Shown: positions 1 through 49,756, counted from the first letter of the stretch. The stretch is 64,000 nucleotides of DNA from Undaria pinnatifida (GCA_012845835.1 JABAKD010000025.1:5092319-5156318), one strand, 5' to 3'. Program-made: numbers and translations. Notes: a model not told the origin generated them from the sequence alone.

Positions 1-327
1 GGAGAAAACAGTGTGGGAAAATCGTCGCAGGGTGTGTAATAAGCTTCAATCTTGCGTGCTATATCATACAGCTGGTATCGTTTGCGTTTGGTTGTTGCCC
101 GTCTTTCGATCACCCGTCGCGCAAAAATCAAGCGTTTTGCTGTTTTTGCTCTTTTTCCTCATCGGTTTTCTCTTCTTGTGGCATTTTTGTGAGATATAAG
201 TACACCACTTCCGCCAGGAAAAATTAAGGACCGTTTAGTGTGTACTGGTACCTATAGTTAGCTGTAGATAGTTCCTTTTCGTTTTTTCGCCGTTCTCAAG
301 CTCTGAACCACCGCGAGCTGGATGCAT

Positions 328-400
328 ACTGCTGCTGCTGTCTGTGCCACTGCTGCTGCTGTCTGTGCCACTGCTGCTGCTGTCTGTGCCACTGCTGCTG
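328..400 (+). repeat. 21-bp tandem repeat, about 3.5 copies
   Basis: Near-perfect copies of ACTGCTGCTGCTGTCTGTGC plus C. Confidence 0.9.
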
Positions 401-911
401 TGCTGCTGTTTGCGCTGCTGTGCTACTACTCTGTACTGTCGCAGCTTCTCCCGGAAGCCTGTCTTACCAAAAATTGGTCGAGAGGACCTTGAGGTTATGT
501 TGTTCCGTCGATTTTGCGTCTATTTTGTTCGCTGACCCGTCGCCGTAGTGTGTGATCAGCGTGCTTGGTGGGCCTTGTCGGCGGCTACTTATAATATACA
601 GGGTTAGTTTGGAGGGTTTTGGTCAGGGTGGGATCAGGCCTGGGTTGGATCAGGGCGTCAAGCTGGAGCAGAATTTCTCACACAATTTCTTGGACAAAGG
701 TCAAACAGTTCACCTGGTGTTGTTTGAACCTTGATCGATAGGAGGTGCCCTCTCAGAGCTGGAGACCAATTTTGAAGAAGTACTGTATCTCCCAGGCAAG
801 CGTCCCCTCTTTCAGTAACTATTGGCCTCTTTTTCTGTCAAGTCACAATTCGTGACGTCCCCCCCCCCCCCCCGTTAATGTTGACCTTGCGTCCTCTCTT
901 GTCTCTTGGTA

Positions 912-1209
912 CAATAGGGGTCCCCCAATAGTGCGGTATCCCCGTTGAAGGCGGTATCCCCGTTGAAGGCGGTATCCCCGTTGAAGGCGGTATCCCCGTT
1001 GAAGGCGGTATCCCCGTTGAAGGCGGTATCCCCGTTGAAGGCGGTATGCCCGTTGAAGGCGGTATCCCGATATAAGGCGGTCAAAATGGCTTGGCGCTAC
1101 TGGGGAATTGCACTAATAACCTGGAATGAATGGGGCGGCGTCCCTCTATAAGGCGGTTATGTTGCTCTCGCACACCCACCGCCTTACCGGGGCACCCCTA
1201 TATAGTGCT
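912..1209 (+). mobile_element. MITE family A copy with an internal 18-bp array
   Basis: The ends are imperfect inverted repeats (AATAGGGGTCCCCCAATAG versus GGCACCCCTATATAGTGC). Next to the left end GCGGTATCCCCGTTGAAG is repeated seven times (933-1058, one copy with a single change). Other copies at 44347-44527 and, inverted, 39408-39597 have only one or two of these units. Confidence 0.75.
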
Positions 1210-1901
1210 TCTGTAGTCTACGATGTCATTGGCTCCTTTTCTTTCCGGCACACTTCGTGACTTTTTTTTTTTGCCGAAATGACCCTGATATGTTTGTAAA
1301 CTAATAACATTAATGTTGTTAATTCTTTAAAATGTAGCGTTTTGTGTGCCTTTCAGAGTCTGATCAGCGTGTCGGTCCTCCTTTTCCCCTCTCCCGTGGC
1401 CGTTTTTCTCCCGTTCCCCTTCTCTATTTGCTTTTCCTGTTGTTTGTTCTTCCTGTTTGGTGCTCTTTTTTGTTCTCTGCTGTTTGCTGTTGCTGTTGTA
1501 TGTTGCTGTTTGTTGCTGCCGCCTGTTCTGTGCGCTTTGTTCCGTTCTTTCTTACCTTTGCTTGTTCTATGTTATTTGTCTCTGCCCTCTGCTATTTGCT
1601 GTTGCTATTTCCTTATTCCCTTTTTTTCTGTTGCTGTTTTCTGTTTCTCTTGCTTGGTATTTTGCTGTTTTGCTGCTTCCTCTCTGCTGTTTTCCTGTTC
1701 GCTGTTCGCTCTTCCATGCGTCCTTTCCCCCGTTTGCTATTTTTTCTGTTCTTGTTTGGTGCTTCCTCTTTCCCCCTGTTTTCTTGTTTGCTGTTTTGCT
1801 GTTCCTGCTTTGCTGCGTTTCTGTTTTCCTGGTTTGCTGCTCGTGTTTTTGCTGCTTTTGTTGTGCTGTGCGTGCTCCTCGGTGTGATGTACGTGTCACA
1901 G

Positions 1902-2062
1902 ACGTGCACCACGAGACGAAGAGGACGCAGTGGGAACCTCCCACCGAAGAGGGCGCAACCGCGACCGCGCCTACGGCCCCGCCCCCGTACAGTGCGATTA
2001 CACAACCATACAGTGACGCACAAAAAGTTGTCACGGCTACAGCGGTTGTCGAAAACCGCGAG
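1902..2062 (+). CDS. WW gene exon: second half of WW domain and PPPYS
   Basis: Acceptor GTGTCACAG, donor GAG|GTAAGA. Encodes VHHETKRTQWEPPTEEG, with the second WW tryptophan and final prolines, then APPPYS and a polar stretch ending VVENRE. The acceptor follows about 500 bases of T/C-rich sequence. Confidence 0.75.
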
Positions 2063-5000
2063 GTAAGAACTCGGCGTCAATTATATGCGGTGACCAGATT
2101 TTCCCGAAGTGCTCTACTCTTTCGGTTGGATGGTGGTACCGTGCCTGGGGATGAGACAGGTTACCAATTTCAGCAACAAGTATATGCGTACTGTGTACAT
2201 GTACTTCCAAGAGCGCGGTTACGAACTCGTACGGTGACGCACAAAACATTGCACTTCTCTGCCAAACCATTCATAGCCTCAATCCTCACAGCAGCAGTAG
2301 TTTCTTCCGGTCGGGTACCCACCAACGTTCGATACTCTTGTCGACTGCTTCGATTCTCTAGTCTCCGTCGCGTCCTTGTGTCTCTGCTGCGTGCAGGTGT
2401 AAGGAGCCGCTCCGGACATTTTCTTTGTGTTTTTGGTAATATGTCGAGTAAACTTTTTTTTTTTTTTTTCAGTTGAAACCGCACTTTGTCTAGTATATGA
2501 TGTCCTCGCGGTAGGAATAACGCCTTATATGGAGAACGTGATGTCTCCTCAATCACACTACTAGACCCTGCGCGTGTGATATGTGAAGAAAGCCTACGTT
2601 CACGGCCGTATTATCTGTACTACTACCAGTTCACTCGGACGCTTGCTTCAACCCGAAAAACGCCTCAGAGGCTAGCGCTGCAAATATATCACTCTGCCAT
2701 ATTCTTGGTCACGCTGAAAAACGTACGAGTTCTTGCGCCACCGATGTTGTTAACATTGAACTTCAGCGACAGTGCCAACCACCGGCATGCCGACCGATTC
2801 CAGCCTCTAACGGAACCCTGCGTTCCCTGCAGCATGAGCGCCGCAATGTAGTTGTACGGGTTAGGGGTTGCAAAATGACCAAAATTCAGGCATGTTTTCA
2901 CGGGAATCAAGCACAACAAGGCGTACGTTTTAGTGTTGTGCTGTTAGTTTTTTTAAAATATGGACTGAAAGTAAGCTTTCTTCACATACCATAAAAGCAG
3001 ACGTATCAGCTGTGGTTTAGGAGGTGTGACACTTTCCGTGAGGCGTCTTTCATAGGCCACTGGATGAGTGTAGTTGCTGCGGAAGAGACAAAGTAGACAA
3101 AAAACAAAGTGAAAAGGCGTTGTATTGCAGTATGGCCGGCGCTGCTCCTTAACCTGGACCACACTCCCTCTACGATCCAATATGCAATTGTTCCCTAACC
3201 AAACACGCCATCTAGATAGTTTACCTTCAAGACCGGTCCACAAACTTCAGATCTCCTACATTCAATCTTCCACGCTCTGTAGCGGCCGTTTCCCGTCTTC
3301 CGTTCTCCGTTTTCAGTTTTTTGCTGTAGCGTGTTTCCTGAGGCGTCGTAGCCTCGCAGGGTAGAGGTGTAGGAGCGGTTTTTAAAGAGCTTCGAATCAT
3401 GTTTTGAGCCGTGGAACCGGTGCTTCCCCGTATCTTCCATATTTCTGCATGCACGGCTCGTCAGGGTGGGCTAGTGTTTTAGTATTGCTGTAGGAGCAAA
3501 TCAAACGCATAGGATCCAGGATGTGGCAAATGGATACGTAGATGCCTTCCCATATACCCGGAGCGTTGAGGCAAAATGTCACCGCAAACCCATCTGACCC
3601 CACGCCTAAAGATCAGCAGGCTCGGGAAGTTGATCTGACGCAGCCCGCGAAAACTACAAACAAACAGCTCTGCCCTTTAACCTCGGCCTTCTATTGCGCA
3701 TGGCCCATTGCGCCTGTGCTTTGTAGGGGGTGGGGAGTCTTATGACAGGAATTTTTCCTGTCCAAAATTGCGAGATTCTGCGGCTTCGCCTCGTGCGAGG
3801 TTGCATGCGCACACCGCCACCGTTGAGCCTACCGGCACTACTATCTACAGGTGTATTTGAAATCTACCCCCGCGAATGGACTCATCAAGAATTTGGACAC
3901 AAGTAGCAGAGGATGGACATGTTGCTATGGAGCCCTCGTAGACACCGGCCGTGTCCAGATCGGTGCCGATTTCGCTGCGCGCGGCGAGCTTGAAAAGTAA
4001 AACACGCACACAACCATAATACGTCTCGGATTGAAAACAACGATCCCAGCGGTCGCATTTCAACCTGCTCAAGGTTCCTGCGCACGCTCACGACCCCTCG
4101 ATACAAGAGGATTGATTTCAGCGGAACCCTCGCTATTTCGCTACGTGCTCCTCATTTGAACCCTCGGTTGACTTAATGCATCAACGCCCATTAACATTTC
4201 CCGGAAGCTCACGTCTGCCGCTTTGTGAAATCTCACGTGTGCGCTCCGCGGGTCTGTTGCACTGCCGGCGGGTACAGATGCAGCACTCTGTTGGTAATGT
4301 GGTCCAGCACCAGCCAGGGGGCGGCCAAACGGTGAGCGGTATCTTTAGTTGACCATTGTATTAGCGCAAAACACACGCGCTGATTCCAAGTCATTTGTCG
4401 CGAAAAGCGTGGGTGCTTTTCTAAAAGGATTGAAGGTTGGACGATGTGAGTTGGGTTTAGCTGGCTGCAAACGGTATTGTCAGCGTGTAGGGGGGGGGGG
4501 GGGGGGTAGGTTGGGCGCGTGCCGTATCGAGTACTCGCGGATTTTTTTTTCGTTGTTCTAGGCGGTGTCGGTGCTTCAATTATTACCTCTGTGGAACTTT
4601 AGAGATACCAAATACTGAACAGTTATGTCGATTACTTTAGCTGTGAGTCGGCAAGATTTCACGACTAACAACTAATCGGTAGGTGCCGTCAGCCAACTAA
4701 CTGACTTTAGTCGGAAAGTTGGATGGCGAAGCCTCCTGCCGACCACGCGACTTAAGTCAGGCGAGCGAAGTGAGCCGAACTAGCTCCCCCCGACCGAGGG
4801 AGCTCCGCCCAAAACAGACAAAATGCATCCCGCATTAAACAATCCATCCTACAAGTAAGTGTAGAAACCCAACAAATGCACGTCCGGGTAACGACTAACT
4901 ATTAGTGTGACTAATAATTAGTTAGTGACGGAAGTCGTACCGACTCACGGCTTTGTCGATTACCGATTGCAGCATCGCCTTTGCAGTAGCCCGTTTTCGG

Positions 5001-6187
5001 TTGAAGACGGGCACCCTTAGTTTTCGTTTATTTTCTCGCCCCCGTGCACCCTTGCTAATGTTTTGACTCCATACGCAATGGACGCCCAGGTGATTGTAGT
5101 GGAGAACGCTCCGGGACACGCGCCACCCCCCGGCGCGCCACCAGGGGGACAGTGGGTATCTGAGAAGTACTGCGGGTTGATCACTTGGCTGATCGGTCTG
5201 TTCCTATTCTGGTGTGTCTGCTGCTGCCCGTGCGACGAGCGAACGGTGAGCAATGGCTGGCGGCTGCTTGGTAGCAACGGGGAGAGGCGTTTTAGTAGTT
5301 TCTTCATCGGGTTTTCCTGCGCCGGCAAGGGGAGAGGGCGGCGTGCTTCTGTGTTGCAAGGATTGTGGCCGGTACATATATTTTTTAATCAAAAGTACAC
5401 TAGGGCTGTGAGCTCGGGGATTCCGTGGAAACTCATGTTTGCAGGCCGTGTGTGATGCTCCGATCGCGCGTGTTACGGGGTATGTCTGTCCTAATGAAGA
5501 AACCTGTGCTTTGAATCGAAGTGCACAGGAACTCAAAAGTGTCACGCGTTGTGTGTTGTCCTCATGATCCAACCCACGAAACATGTGCTCGTGAACGATT
5601 GAGACGGTTGCTACGATGGAAGCAGCGCTTTTCGTCTAAATGGTTTTTGAATGACGGGGCTCCTTGAACCAAAATCGTCGGAAACCGGCCATTTTTTTTT
5701 TCGTGTTTGTCGTTGTGTACCTAGGCCATGGGATCTGTTCATCCGGTAGCGGTTTTTTTTTTCGCCGAATCTGTTTTGGGGGGGATCATGTCTTAAGCTC
5801 CCAAATTGAGGGGTAGTGTTGAAAAAAAAGCGGTGCACCTCTATCGTATACCGCGTCTTCAGACCATCCGGCTCTTGCCCTTGACCCATTTAGAGCCCCC
5901 AACTCCCTCCCTTCACTGACTTCAAGTAAATTTGTAAAAACTGAAAGGGTTTGCAGTTGTAAAGGCGTTAACCCATTTAGCACCGCACTCTCGACATGGG
6001 GACAAAACACATTGGAACTAGACTAGGATATCTTCAGGAGTTAGGAAGGGGTTGATAGATCGTTGTTCGGGATCTGATCTGTCGAACGTGTGTGTGTGTT
6101 TTTTCGCAAACGTTTTGGCAGGTGTACATCGTAAACGGCGTCAAGTACAACACGTACGGAGCCATCGTCAGTCCGGGCTGCTGCTAA
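1902..6187 (+). CDS. WW-domain, PPxY and Cys-rich membrane protein, 3' part, three exons
   Basis: Three phase-0-compatible plus-strand exons: 1902-2062, 5090-5245 and 6122-6187 (TAA). The visible product has the second half of a WW domain (HHETKRTQWEPP), then a Pro/Ala stretch with PPPYS, then GGQWVSEKYCGLITWL and the hydrophobic Cys-rich run CVCCCPCDER, then VYIVNGVKYNTYG and C-terminal GCC. WW domains bind PPxY-type ligands, so the adjacent PPPY could be an internal ligand or recruit a partner. The hydrophobic segment probably inserts in a membrane; its Cys cluster could be acylated. The exon with the first WW tryptophan was not found and may lie before base 1. Function unknown. Confidence 0.7.
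2063..5089 (+). other. Intron of the WW gene
   Basis: About 3 kb. Contains a partial copy of the WW exon (2213-2255), an inverted relative of a repeat at 53040-53180 (3340-3475), a G-run at 4490-4507 and TTAGTC/GACTAA-rich inverted stretches at 4630-4960. No other coding signal. Confidence 0.65.
2213..2255 (+). repeat. Partial decayed copy of the WW exon
   Basis: Resembles 1997-2039 of the exon; the shared core GTGACGCACAAAA is exact and the flanks are alignable with about one change in four. Confidence 0.5.
5090..5245 (+). CDS. WW gene exon: Cys-rich membrane segment
   Basis: Acceptor GACGCCCAG with a TGCTAAT branch-like site about 35 bases upstream; donor ACG|GTGAGC. Encodes a Pro/Gly stretch, then GGQWVSEKYCGLITWLIGLF and LFWCVCCCPCDERT, a hydrophobic run ending in clustered Cys. 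Confidence 0.75.
5246..6121 (+). other. Intron of the WW gene
   Basis: Contains a fragment of the CAGCTGTGAGAT MITE family (5440-5500) and copies of the dispersed repeat with TTTAGAGCCCCCAA ends (5597-6000), also seen near 12400, 35200 and 38650. Confidence 0.6.
6122..6187 (+). CDS. WW gene last exon
   Basis: Acceptor TTTTGGCAG; encodes VYIVNGVKYNTYGAIVSPGC, Cys and TAA. It follows CDERT in phase. A degenerate second copy of most of this exon lies directly downstream (6196-6252). Confidence 0.7.
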   Translation: MYIVNGVKYNTYGAIVSPGCC

Positions 6188-6195
6188 AGCAACCC

Positions 6196-6252
6196 GGAAG
6201 TAAAACGCGTACAAAACCATCGCTGTGTCCAGGCTGCCTGCTGAAGCAACAC
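6196..6252 (+). repeat. Tandem decayed copy of the WW gene's last exon
   Basis: Aligns with 6141-6193 across the last codons, the stop and the AAAGCAAC tail; TGCTGCTAAAGCAAC is matched by TGCCTGCTGAAGCAAC. Confidence 0.7.
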
Positions 6253-6529
6253 GGGAGAGCCGCCACCTCTGCCACCGCATGACTAAGAACTCCTCTACGT
6301 TGGGAGTCAAGTCTCCGTCCGTCTCGTACTTCTAGAGGCTCACTTGTGCTTTTGAGAGGAGCACTTGCACTTCGAGACTTCGAGAGGAGCACGGCGCCCT
6401 TTGGACAAACGCTCGCGCTTTACGGGGGGGGCGGGGGGGTGACGTCCCGCGCTCGAGATAAACCAGTCTGCTTTGTCGCGTGCTTGGAGGAGAGCTCCGT
6501 GCCCTGAGACCTCTCGGCTCGCCCTCTTG

Positions 6530-7080
6530 TTTGGTTTCACCATTAGTTGATTTCGTCGCACGGTCTTCGCCGGCTGGATCTCTTTTTTGTTTTTAAGCAC
6601 AAGCCGGTTTCGCCGCGCGGTGCGCGCCCCGCTTACACGTGACGGCTTGGCTTGCGGCAGCGCAAGCCGAAGCGCTACGTTGGTTTGGTTTTGAAAATAA
6701 GCTGGTTTTGTCCCACGGTGCGTGCGTTGCTTTTGTATGTGACGGCGCGAGTTGCGGTAGAAGAAGCCGATGCGGCGAAATACCCCGAAACGTTATGTTT
6801 CGGAGTTACCTCTGGGCACGCTTTCTGTTTGTTTTTGAAAGTGACCTGGTTTCGTCGTGCGGGGTGTGCCTTGCTTTTGTAACCGACGGCTCCGGTTGCG
6901 GCAGCATGTGCCGATGCGGTGGAGTACGCCAAAACAATTCGTTGCGGGGTGATTTGCTGTCTCTTTTTGGTTTTGAAAGTAAGGTGGTTTCGTTGCACGG
7001 CGGTGCGCGCCTTGCTTTGGTAACCGAGGGTTCGGGTTCCGGCGGTACAGTAAGCCAAAGCATTACTTTGCGGGGTGCGG
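6530..7080 (+). repeat. Approximately 130-bp tandem repeat, about four diverged copies
   Basis: Each unit has GGTTTTGAAA, a TGGTTTCGTCGTGCG-like core and a CTTGCTTTTGTA stretch. Units keep long open frames on both strands, but coding content is repetitive with no start or family match, so I treat it as a minisatellite. Confidence 0.7.
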
Positions 7081-7309
7081 GGAGAGAATGCAGGACTTGG
7101 GCTGTGGCCCTGCATCAATGACAAGGGGGTGAGACCTATGTACGTGCGTGTACCTTGGGCATGTTGATAATATAGGCACTCTGGGAGGATATGTAAGGAC
7201 CGCTGGGTAATAATATGAAATCCAAACGATCCCTGCATTTCCGTCCAGAGTGTTTTTCACTCTGTCGATGAGGAAATGACGTCGGGAAGGTTGCAACGAA
7301 AAACATTTA

Positions 7310-7600
7310 TGGAGGCGGGTGGTGGGGGGGGGGGGGGGACTGAGGGGGTCACGGTAAAATGAGGCGTGTGGCGGGGGGGGGGGGGGGGGGGGGGGGGACT
7401 GAGGGGTCACGGTAAAATGAGGCGCGTGGCGGGGAGGAGGGGGCGGCCTGGGACGGTCGCGATAAATGACGTGGGTGGTGATTTTTAGCCCGCTGCTTTG
7501 TGTGGTGCTTGTATGAAACGGCTCGAAGTACGGTGGCGTGTTGCGGGGGGTGGGGGGAGAGGAGGGGCTGGGGAGGTCGCGATAAATGGGGGCGGTGGTT
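7310..7600 (+). repeat. G-run tandem units
   Basis: Three to four copies of a unit with a GGGGGGGGG run, GACTGAGGGGGTCACGG and TAAAATGAGGCG. Confidence 0.7.
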
Positions 7601-8685
7601 TTTCGGCGGCTGCTTTGGCTGGTGCTATACACGAGACAGCCAAAAGTACGGTCACTTGGTTACTTTACTTTGCTGGCTACCAAGAGTGTTCCGTCGTCGC
7701 GTAAACGATGGCGTGACGCATACATGGCACTTGTCTGTATGAGTACCACGCGGTTTTACGAGCAGCAAGCACACTCACTATATCTGTGTACGAGTGCCGT
7801 GCGGTTTTACGAGCACCTCACATTTATACAATGCGTGTCGTCGGTCTTGTTTTTGTTCGCTCCTTCGTGTATCCAGGATATTTTTAGGTTTTTGTTTACA
7901 TATTTTTCTGCGAGTGCGCTGCATCGACCGTAGCCGTCATAAAAACGGGCAAGTGCATTTTTTGTTTTTCCATTTTTCGACGGAATTGTTGCTATTATAC
8001 CGACGTGTCGGTTGTTGTCTGTCTTTCGACGGAAATATTTATGCCGACGCCATCGGTAGACAGCGCCGCCGATTTCATTCGAGTAAGCTTACCGGGTAAG
8101 CGCCGTTCATCCGTCGGGAAAAAAAATGGCGTGCATTCTTAGCGGGGAAGGGTGGTTCACGTGTACACTCGGGTTGACCGCTTGAGAAACGTATCCACAT
8201 TTGTCGGGGACAAAACTTGATTGAAATTAGCGTGGATCATTTGTTCAATAGTTGAAGGGTTAATTACGAAGGGGGAAAGAGGCGATTGGTGTAACGGTGC
8301 TTCAATAGGTGAAGGATTAATTACGAAAGGGAGAGGAGGGCGATTGATGAAACGGTGCGTGTTGCGTTTTGACAACGCTTTTCCCTTCTGAACGAGCGCT
8401 GCGGTCGTGGGGTGTGCGTAGGTAGCGCTATCATAGGCGGCTGACTTTTTTTTTCCCCGCCAAAGTAGTTATTTGTGACGAAATCCGGCGTTTGGCTCCC
8501 CTCCCACTCCACACACCCCAACCCATCAGACGAAGTAAGCATAGCGGCGCGGTAATTGCAGGATTAGCAAAGCATATCCTACTATTCATGTTAAATGCGC
8601 TCGGGGTAGACCTTGATCCGTCTGATGCAGCTACTCTTGTGACATTATACATCCGCAGCAGCTTTGTTGCGGTACAGCAGTGATG

Positions 8686-8862
8686 GTCTCGCTATAAATG
8701 CCGTTATGTGCCAACCAAAAACACCGGCAAAATATCGGACGCCGGCACTGTTGGATATAGTACCCATCCTGGTACTAGTATGGCGGGCTCCTGTCGTGCC
8801 AAGCGATTTCACCGGCGTTATACTGGCAATAGGCACAATTCAGCTCAAATATGTCGGTTGAC
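8686..8862. mobile_element. MITE family B copy
   Basis: Contains CCGGCACTGTTGGATATAGT and CAAGCGATTTCACCGGCG, shared with copies at about 32795-32945, 40262-40450 and 61795-61945. Confidence 0.55.
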
Positions 8863-9929
8863 GGTCTGGTTTTGACCCGTCAAGCATCTTTGGACGATCA
8901 TTGGTTTTAGTGTGTATATTTCCTCGTCGACTGTCCGTCAAAGGACAAAGGTGCCGTCAACCTTGATTCAGCCGGTACTATAGGGAGACCCACTGTGTCG
9001 CGGCGGCTTCTGCTGTCTACTTCGTGGTGGTCAGGATGGACCCTGATGAGTTATGCCGCTACTCTGTCACATAGCCTCTGGTACATCCGCAGCAGTAGCG
9101 TTATTGTGACCATGCGGCAGCTCCTACTACTATCGACATTGTCGTACAACTAGACCATTATTTTGTTGGGCAGTTTGTTGCTGTTCAGGATCGGAGCACG
9201 ATATTATCATGACTGGTGTCTTATAGAGTTCGCCGGAGACCAACTATCGAAAATGCCATGCCCAAGCGGGCTGCGGACAGAATAGGTGGAACTATATATA
9301 TATGTGTGGCTGCTGCTGCTCAGCACGATACATCGCCAGACCAATCGGTCTGCTTCTCGACCTCACTTGCAACCTGAAACACACACACATATTTCATAAG
9401 ATACGTCTTGTTGCTGACATTTTACTTCGGCTTGTCCGACCGTCCGACCTAAATGAGTAATTACGCAGTATGGTACACTGGAGAACAGCACGGGAATGCA
9501 TTCAGTTGGCTCTGCATCACAATCAAGTCCCAAATTCTCCATGCCCAAGGGGACTGGAGGCTTGATTAAAAACGTGGGGGGGAAAGTGAACCATAAGAAA
9601 AATCAAAATCGGTCAACAAAACGGCATCCACTCTGTAGAATACCCCTTGCTCGCTTGACTCAAAGCTCGTTCCCCCGCGACCGCAGCAGCATCGCGACAT
9701 GATTTCCTTTCCTCGACATCCTAAAACATTTTGTTGGCCTCGGCCAAGTATCGGTATGAGCGGTGAAAGGTGTGCGACAAACTTTACATAATATTCCCGG
9801 CTTAACCTCTGGGGTCTTGTCGAGCTCCAGAGTACAACAGAACATTTTGCGGTTTGCACCCATCGATCTATTCCATGCGTCGGCGATTTCTCCCGAGATG
9901 AAGCCTACAGAACTTGACACGGTAGGGAT

Positions 9930-10313
9930 TGCGTTGGGGTATTAGTGGGGTATTAGTCCGTTCGACCATTTGCAAAAGGTTAACCAATAGCTTGCCCAAA
10001 CTAAGCCTTATAACACTCTCCCCCCCTGAAACAGCGGCATAACAGGTCGGCCGGATTAACGGGCGGACCTGTCAATATCCAAGCGGGTTTATTTCCAGGG
10101 TATACCGGGGAGAGCATTTTTCAAATTCTACATGGGGAAAATCTGAAAAAGTTTTTCATTATTATGGTGGATGTGGGATTTGAACCCACGACCCGAAAAA
10201 CCCATGTTCTGCTGACGACGCCATTTGTTGAGGTATTAGTGAGGTATTAATTAATCCGTGTGGCCACTCGCAAAAGGTTAACCAATAGCTTACCCAAACT
10301 AAGCCTTATAACA
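9930..10313 (-). mobile_element. TRIM retrotransposon copy 1
   Basis: Two direct terminal repeats of about 85 bp (9930-10015 and 10226-10313) flank a 210-bp interior without coding capacity. Next to the left repeat is CTCTCCCCCC, a polypurine tract on the minus strand. Possible 5-bp target duplication ATTGC. Family shared with 53507-54259, 62471-62841 and 63442-63821. Confidence 0.85.
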
Positions 10314-10627
10314 ATTGCGCGCTGTGCAGGTAAGTGTCACTCCTAACGAAAAAAAAATTAGTGCATAATGCGACAGAAAAAACGCGGTATGCGAATCGTG
10401 ATGTTAGTCACGAATCGTGTTTTTGAAAAGGTTCAATATTTTCCAAAATTCCACAAACAAGGACCTCACGATTCGTGGCAAAAACATGTATATTGTGTTG
10501 GAAAACGTACCATTTCAGAAGCTAAAAAAAAATGACACGAGCAAGCTACGTATCTCACGGAAAGGCGTAGTCACCCTTGCACCCACTACGATCGACACAA
10601 CACGTCCATAAAAACTTTGTTAGGGTA

Positions 10628-10770
10628 AATCACCAAAATGGAGACACTGATAAGCAATAACACCAAATTGGACACGTGCTGATCAGTATTATCCCCAAGT
10701 TGGACGGACACTGATTAGCAAGGCCACCAAACTGGACAGACACTGATCAGTAAAATCACTAAAAATGGAG
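10628..10770. repeat. Approximately 35-bp repeat downstream of the IDE stop
   Basis: About four copies of a CACCAAATTGGACA...CTGATCAGTA unit; on the gene strand it would lie in the 3' untranslated region. Confidence 0.7.
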
Positions 10771-10790
10771 AGACTCTACGTAGCGACGGC

Positions 10791-48799
<38,009 letters not shown>

Positions 48800-49756
48800 C
48801 GTGCGTTTATCGTGAGCAGCCGAAAGCTGCAGGGATTTCCACTGCGAATGTGGTGTTGCCACCCTGCACCCCAACTCTGCACTCTGCGCTCGTGGCGTAG
48901 GACAGCACACGCAAACATGTGTCGAAAATTGAAAAAACATGAGTTCGATTGGTTCTTGAGGCTTTTTTTAAGAGGGGGAGGAAACTCAATGTCCCAGAGG
49001 TGAAACGAAGATTAAGATACCCAGGAACAAAACGGAAAGACCAGTCTGTCTGGTTGGTGTAAAAATAAACTGCAACATCGGCCCTACGACGCAGAGCCCG
49101 AGTTGCTGGGGTACGGGGTGTGTGTCCGAACTGCGCCGTAAGGAGGTGCGCGACATGCGTGCAGCATGGTGATACTTGTAACTACTGCTGCATGCTCTTC
49201 TTGGATACCTGGCTCGGTAATGAGAAAAAGTCAGGCTGTGATTTGCAGCAGGAAAAAATGTTCGTTTGTTTGAAACATCAACTAATAATGAGAGGTTATT
49301 ACGGTGTAAAATTTTTTTAAGGACGTCAGCCGTGAGTTCGACGAATTTCGGGTCAATAGTCATCTTTGCAAGCTGCGTTGTTGGTACTTGTAATACACTC
49401 TGTGGGTGAGTTTTTTCTTAATGGGAGGGGTCCTGTTCTTTTGATTTAAAAAAAAAAATATATAGTCTATACTGATGTGGTTAAAAACCCTTTCGCCCCC
49501 TTCCCCCCCCCCCCCCCCCCCCTTCCCCCCCCACCCCCAACCCCTCAAACGCTCCGCCCTCTCCTCACTGGTTGTACGACTTACAGGATAGGATTTATAG
49601 TTTCCACGCACAGATTGAGCTGCCCCGCCCGCCCCCCCCCCCCCCCCACGCTCCCTCTTGATCAAACCCAGGCCCCCACGTCCTTAACAGCTCCGCCCTT
49701 CCCTCACCGGTTTGTTCGGCGTGCTACAGGATTCCCTTGATAAACTTATGCATTTC
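48800..49756. other. Upstream region of the IDE start
   Basis: Would hold the promoter and 5' leader. No TATA-type motif can be assigned. C-runs at 49495-49550 and 49625-49650 are related to the flanks of the family C MITEs. Confidence 0.4.

Larger units (their letters stand above)
1..1901. other. Non-coding stretch before the WW exon
   Basis: Holds a 21-bp repeat at 328-400, a MITE with an 18-bp array at 912-1209, and from about 1344 to 1890 a T/C-rich tract with recurring CTGTT words ending at the acceptor of the WW exon. Long open frames here are composition artefacts. No exon with the first WW tryptophan was recognised. Confidence 0.7.
6253..10790. other. Intergenic region between convergent genes
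   Basis: Composed largely of repeats: an approximately 130-bp tandem array (6530-7080), G-run-rich units (7310-7600), a GCCGGCACT MITE (about 8690-8860), a TRIM element (9930-10313) and an approximately 35-bp repeat beyond the IDE stop (10628-10770). No gene supported. Confidence 0.6.

Noticed and set aside
1342-2476. Large overlapping plus-strand frames of 181-339 codons
   Set aside because: Low-complexity T/C-rich sequence; only 1902-2062 in one frame has protein character, and it is bounded by splice sites.
6639-7121. 160-codon frame of repeated FESDLVSSCGVCLAFV-type units
   Set aside because: Tandem minisatellite open on both strands, without start context or homology.
9660-9920. Minus-strand frame with CKVCRTPF and SMGANRKMFCCTLE
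   Set aside because: Looks protein-like but has no family match, start, or splice partner; next to a TRIM copy, so probably a repeat remnant.
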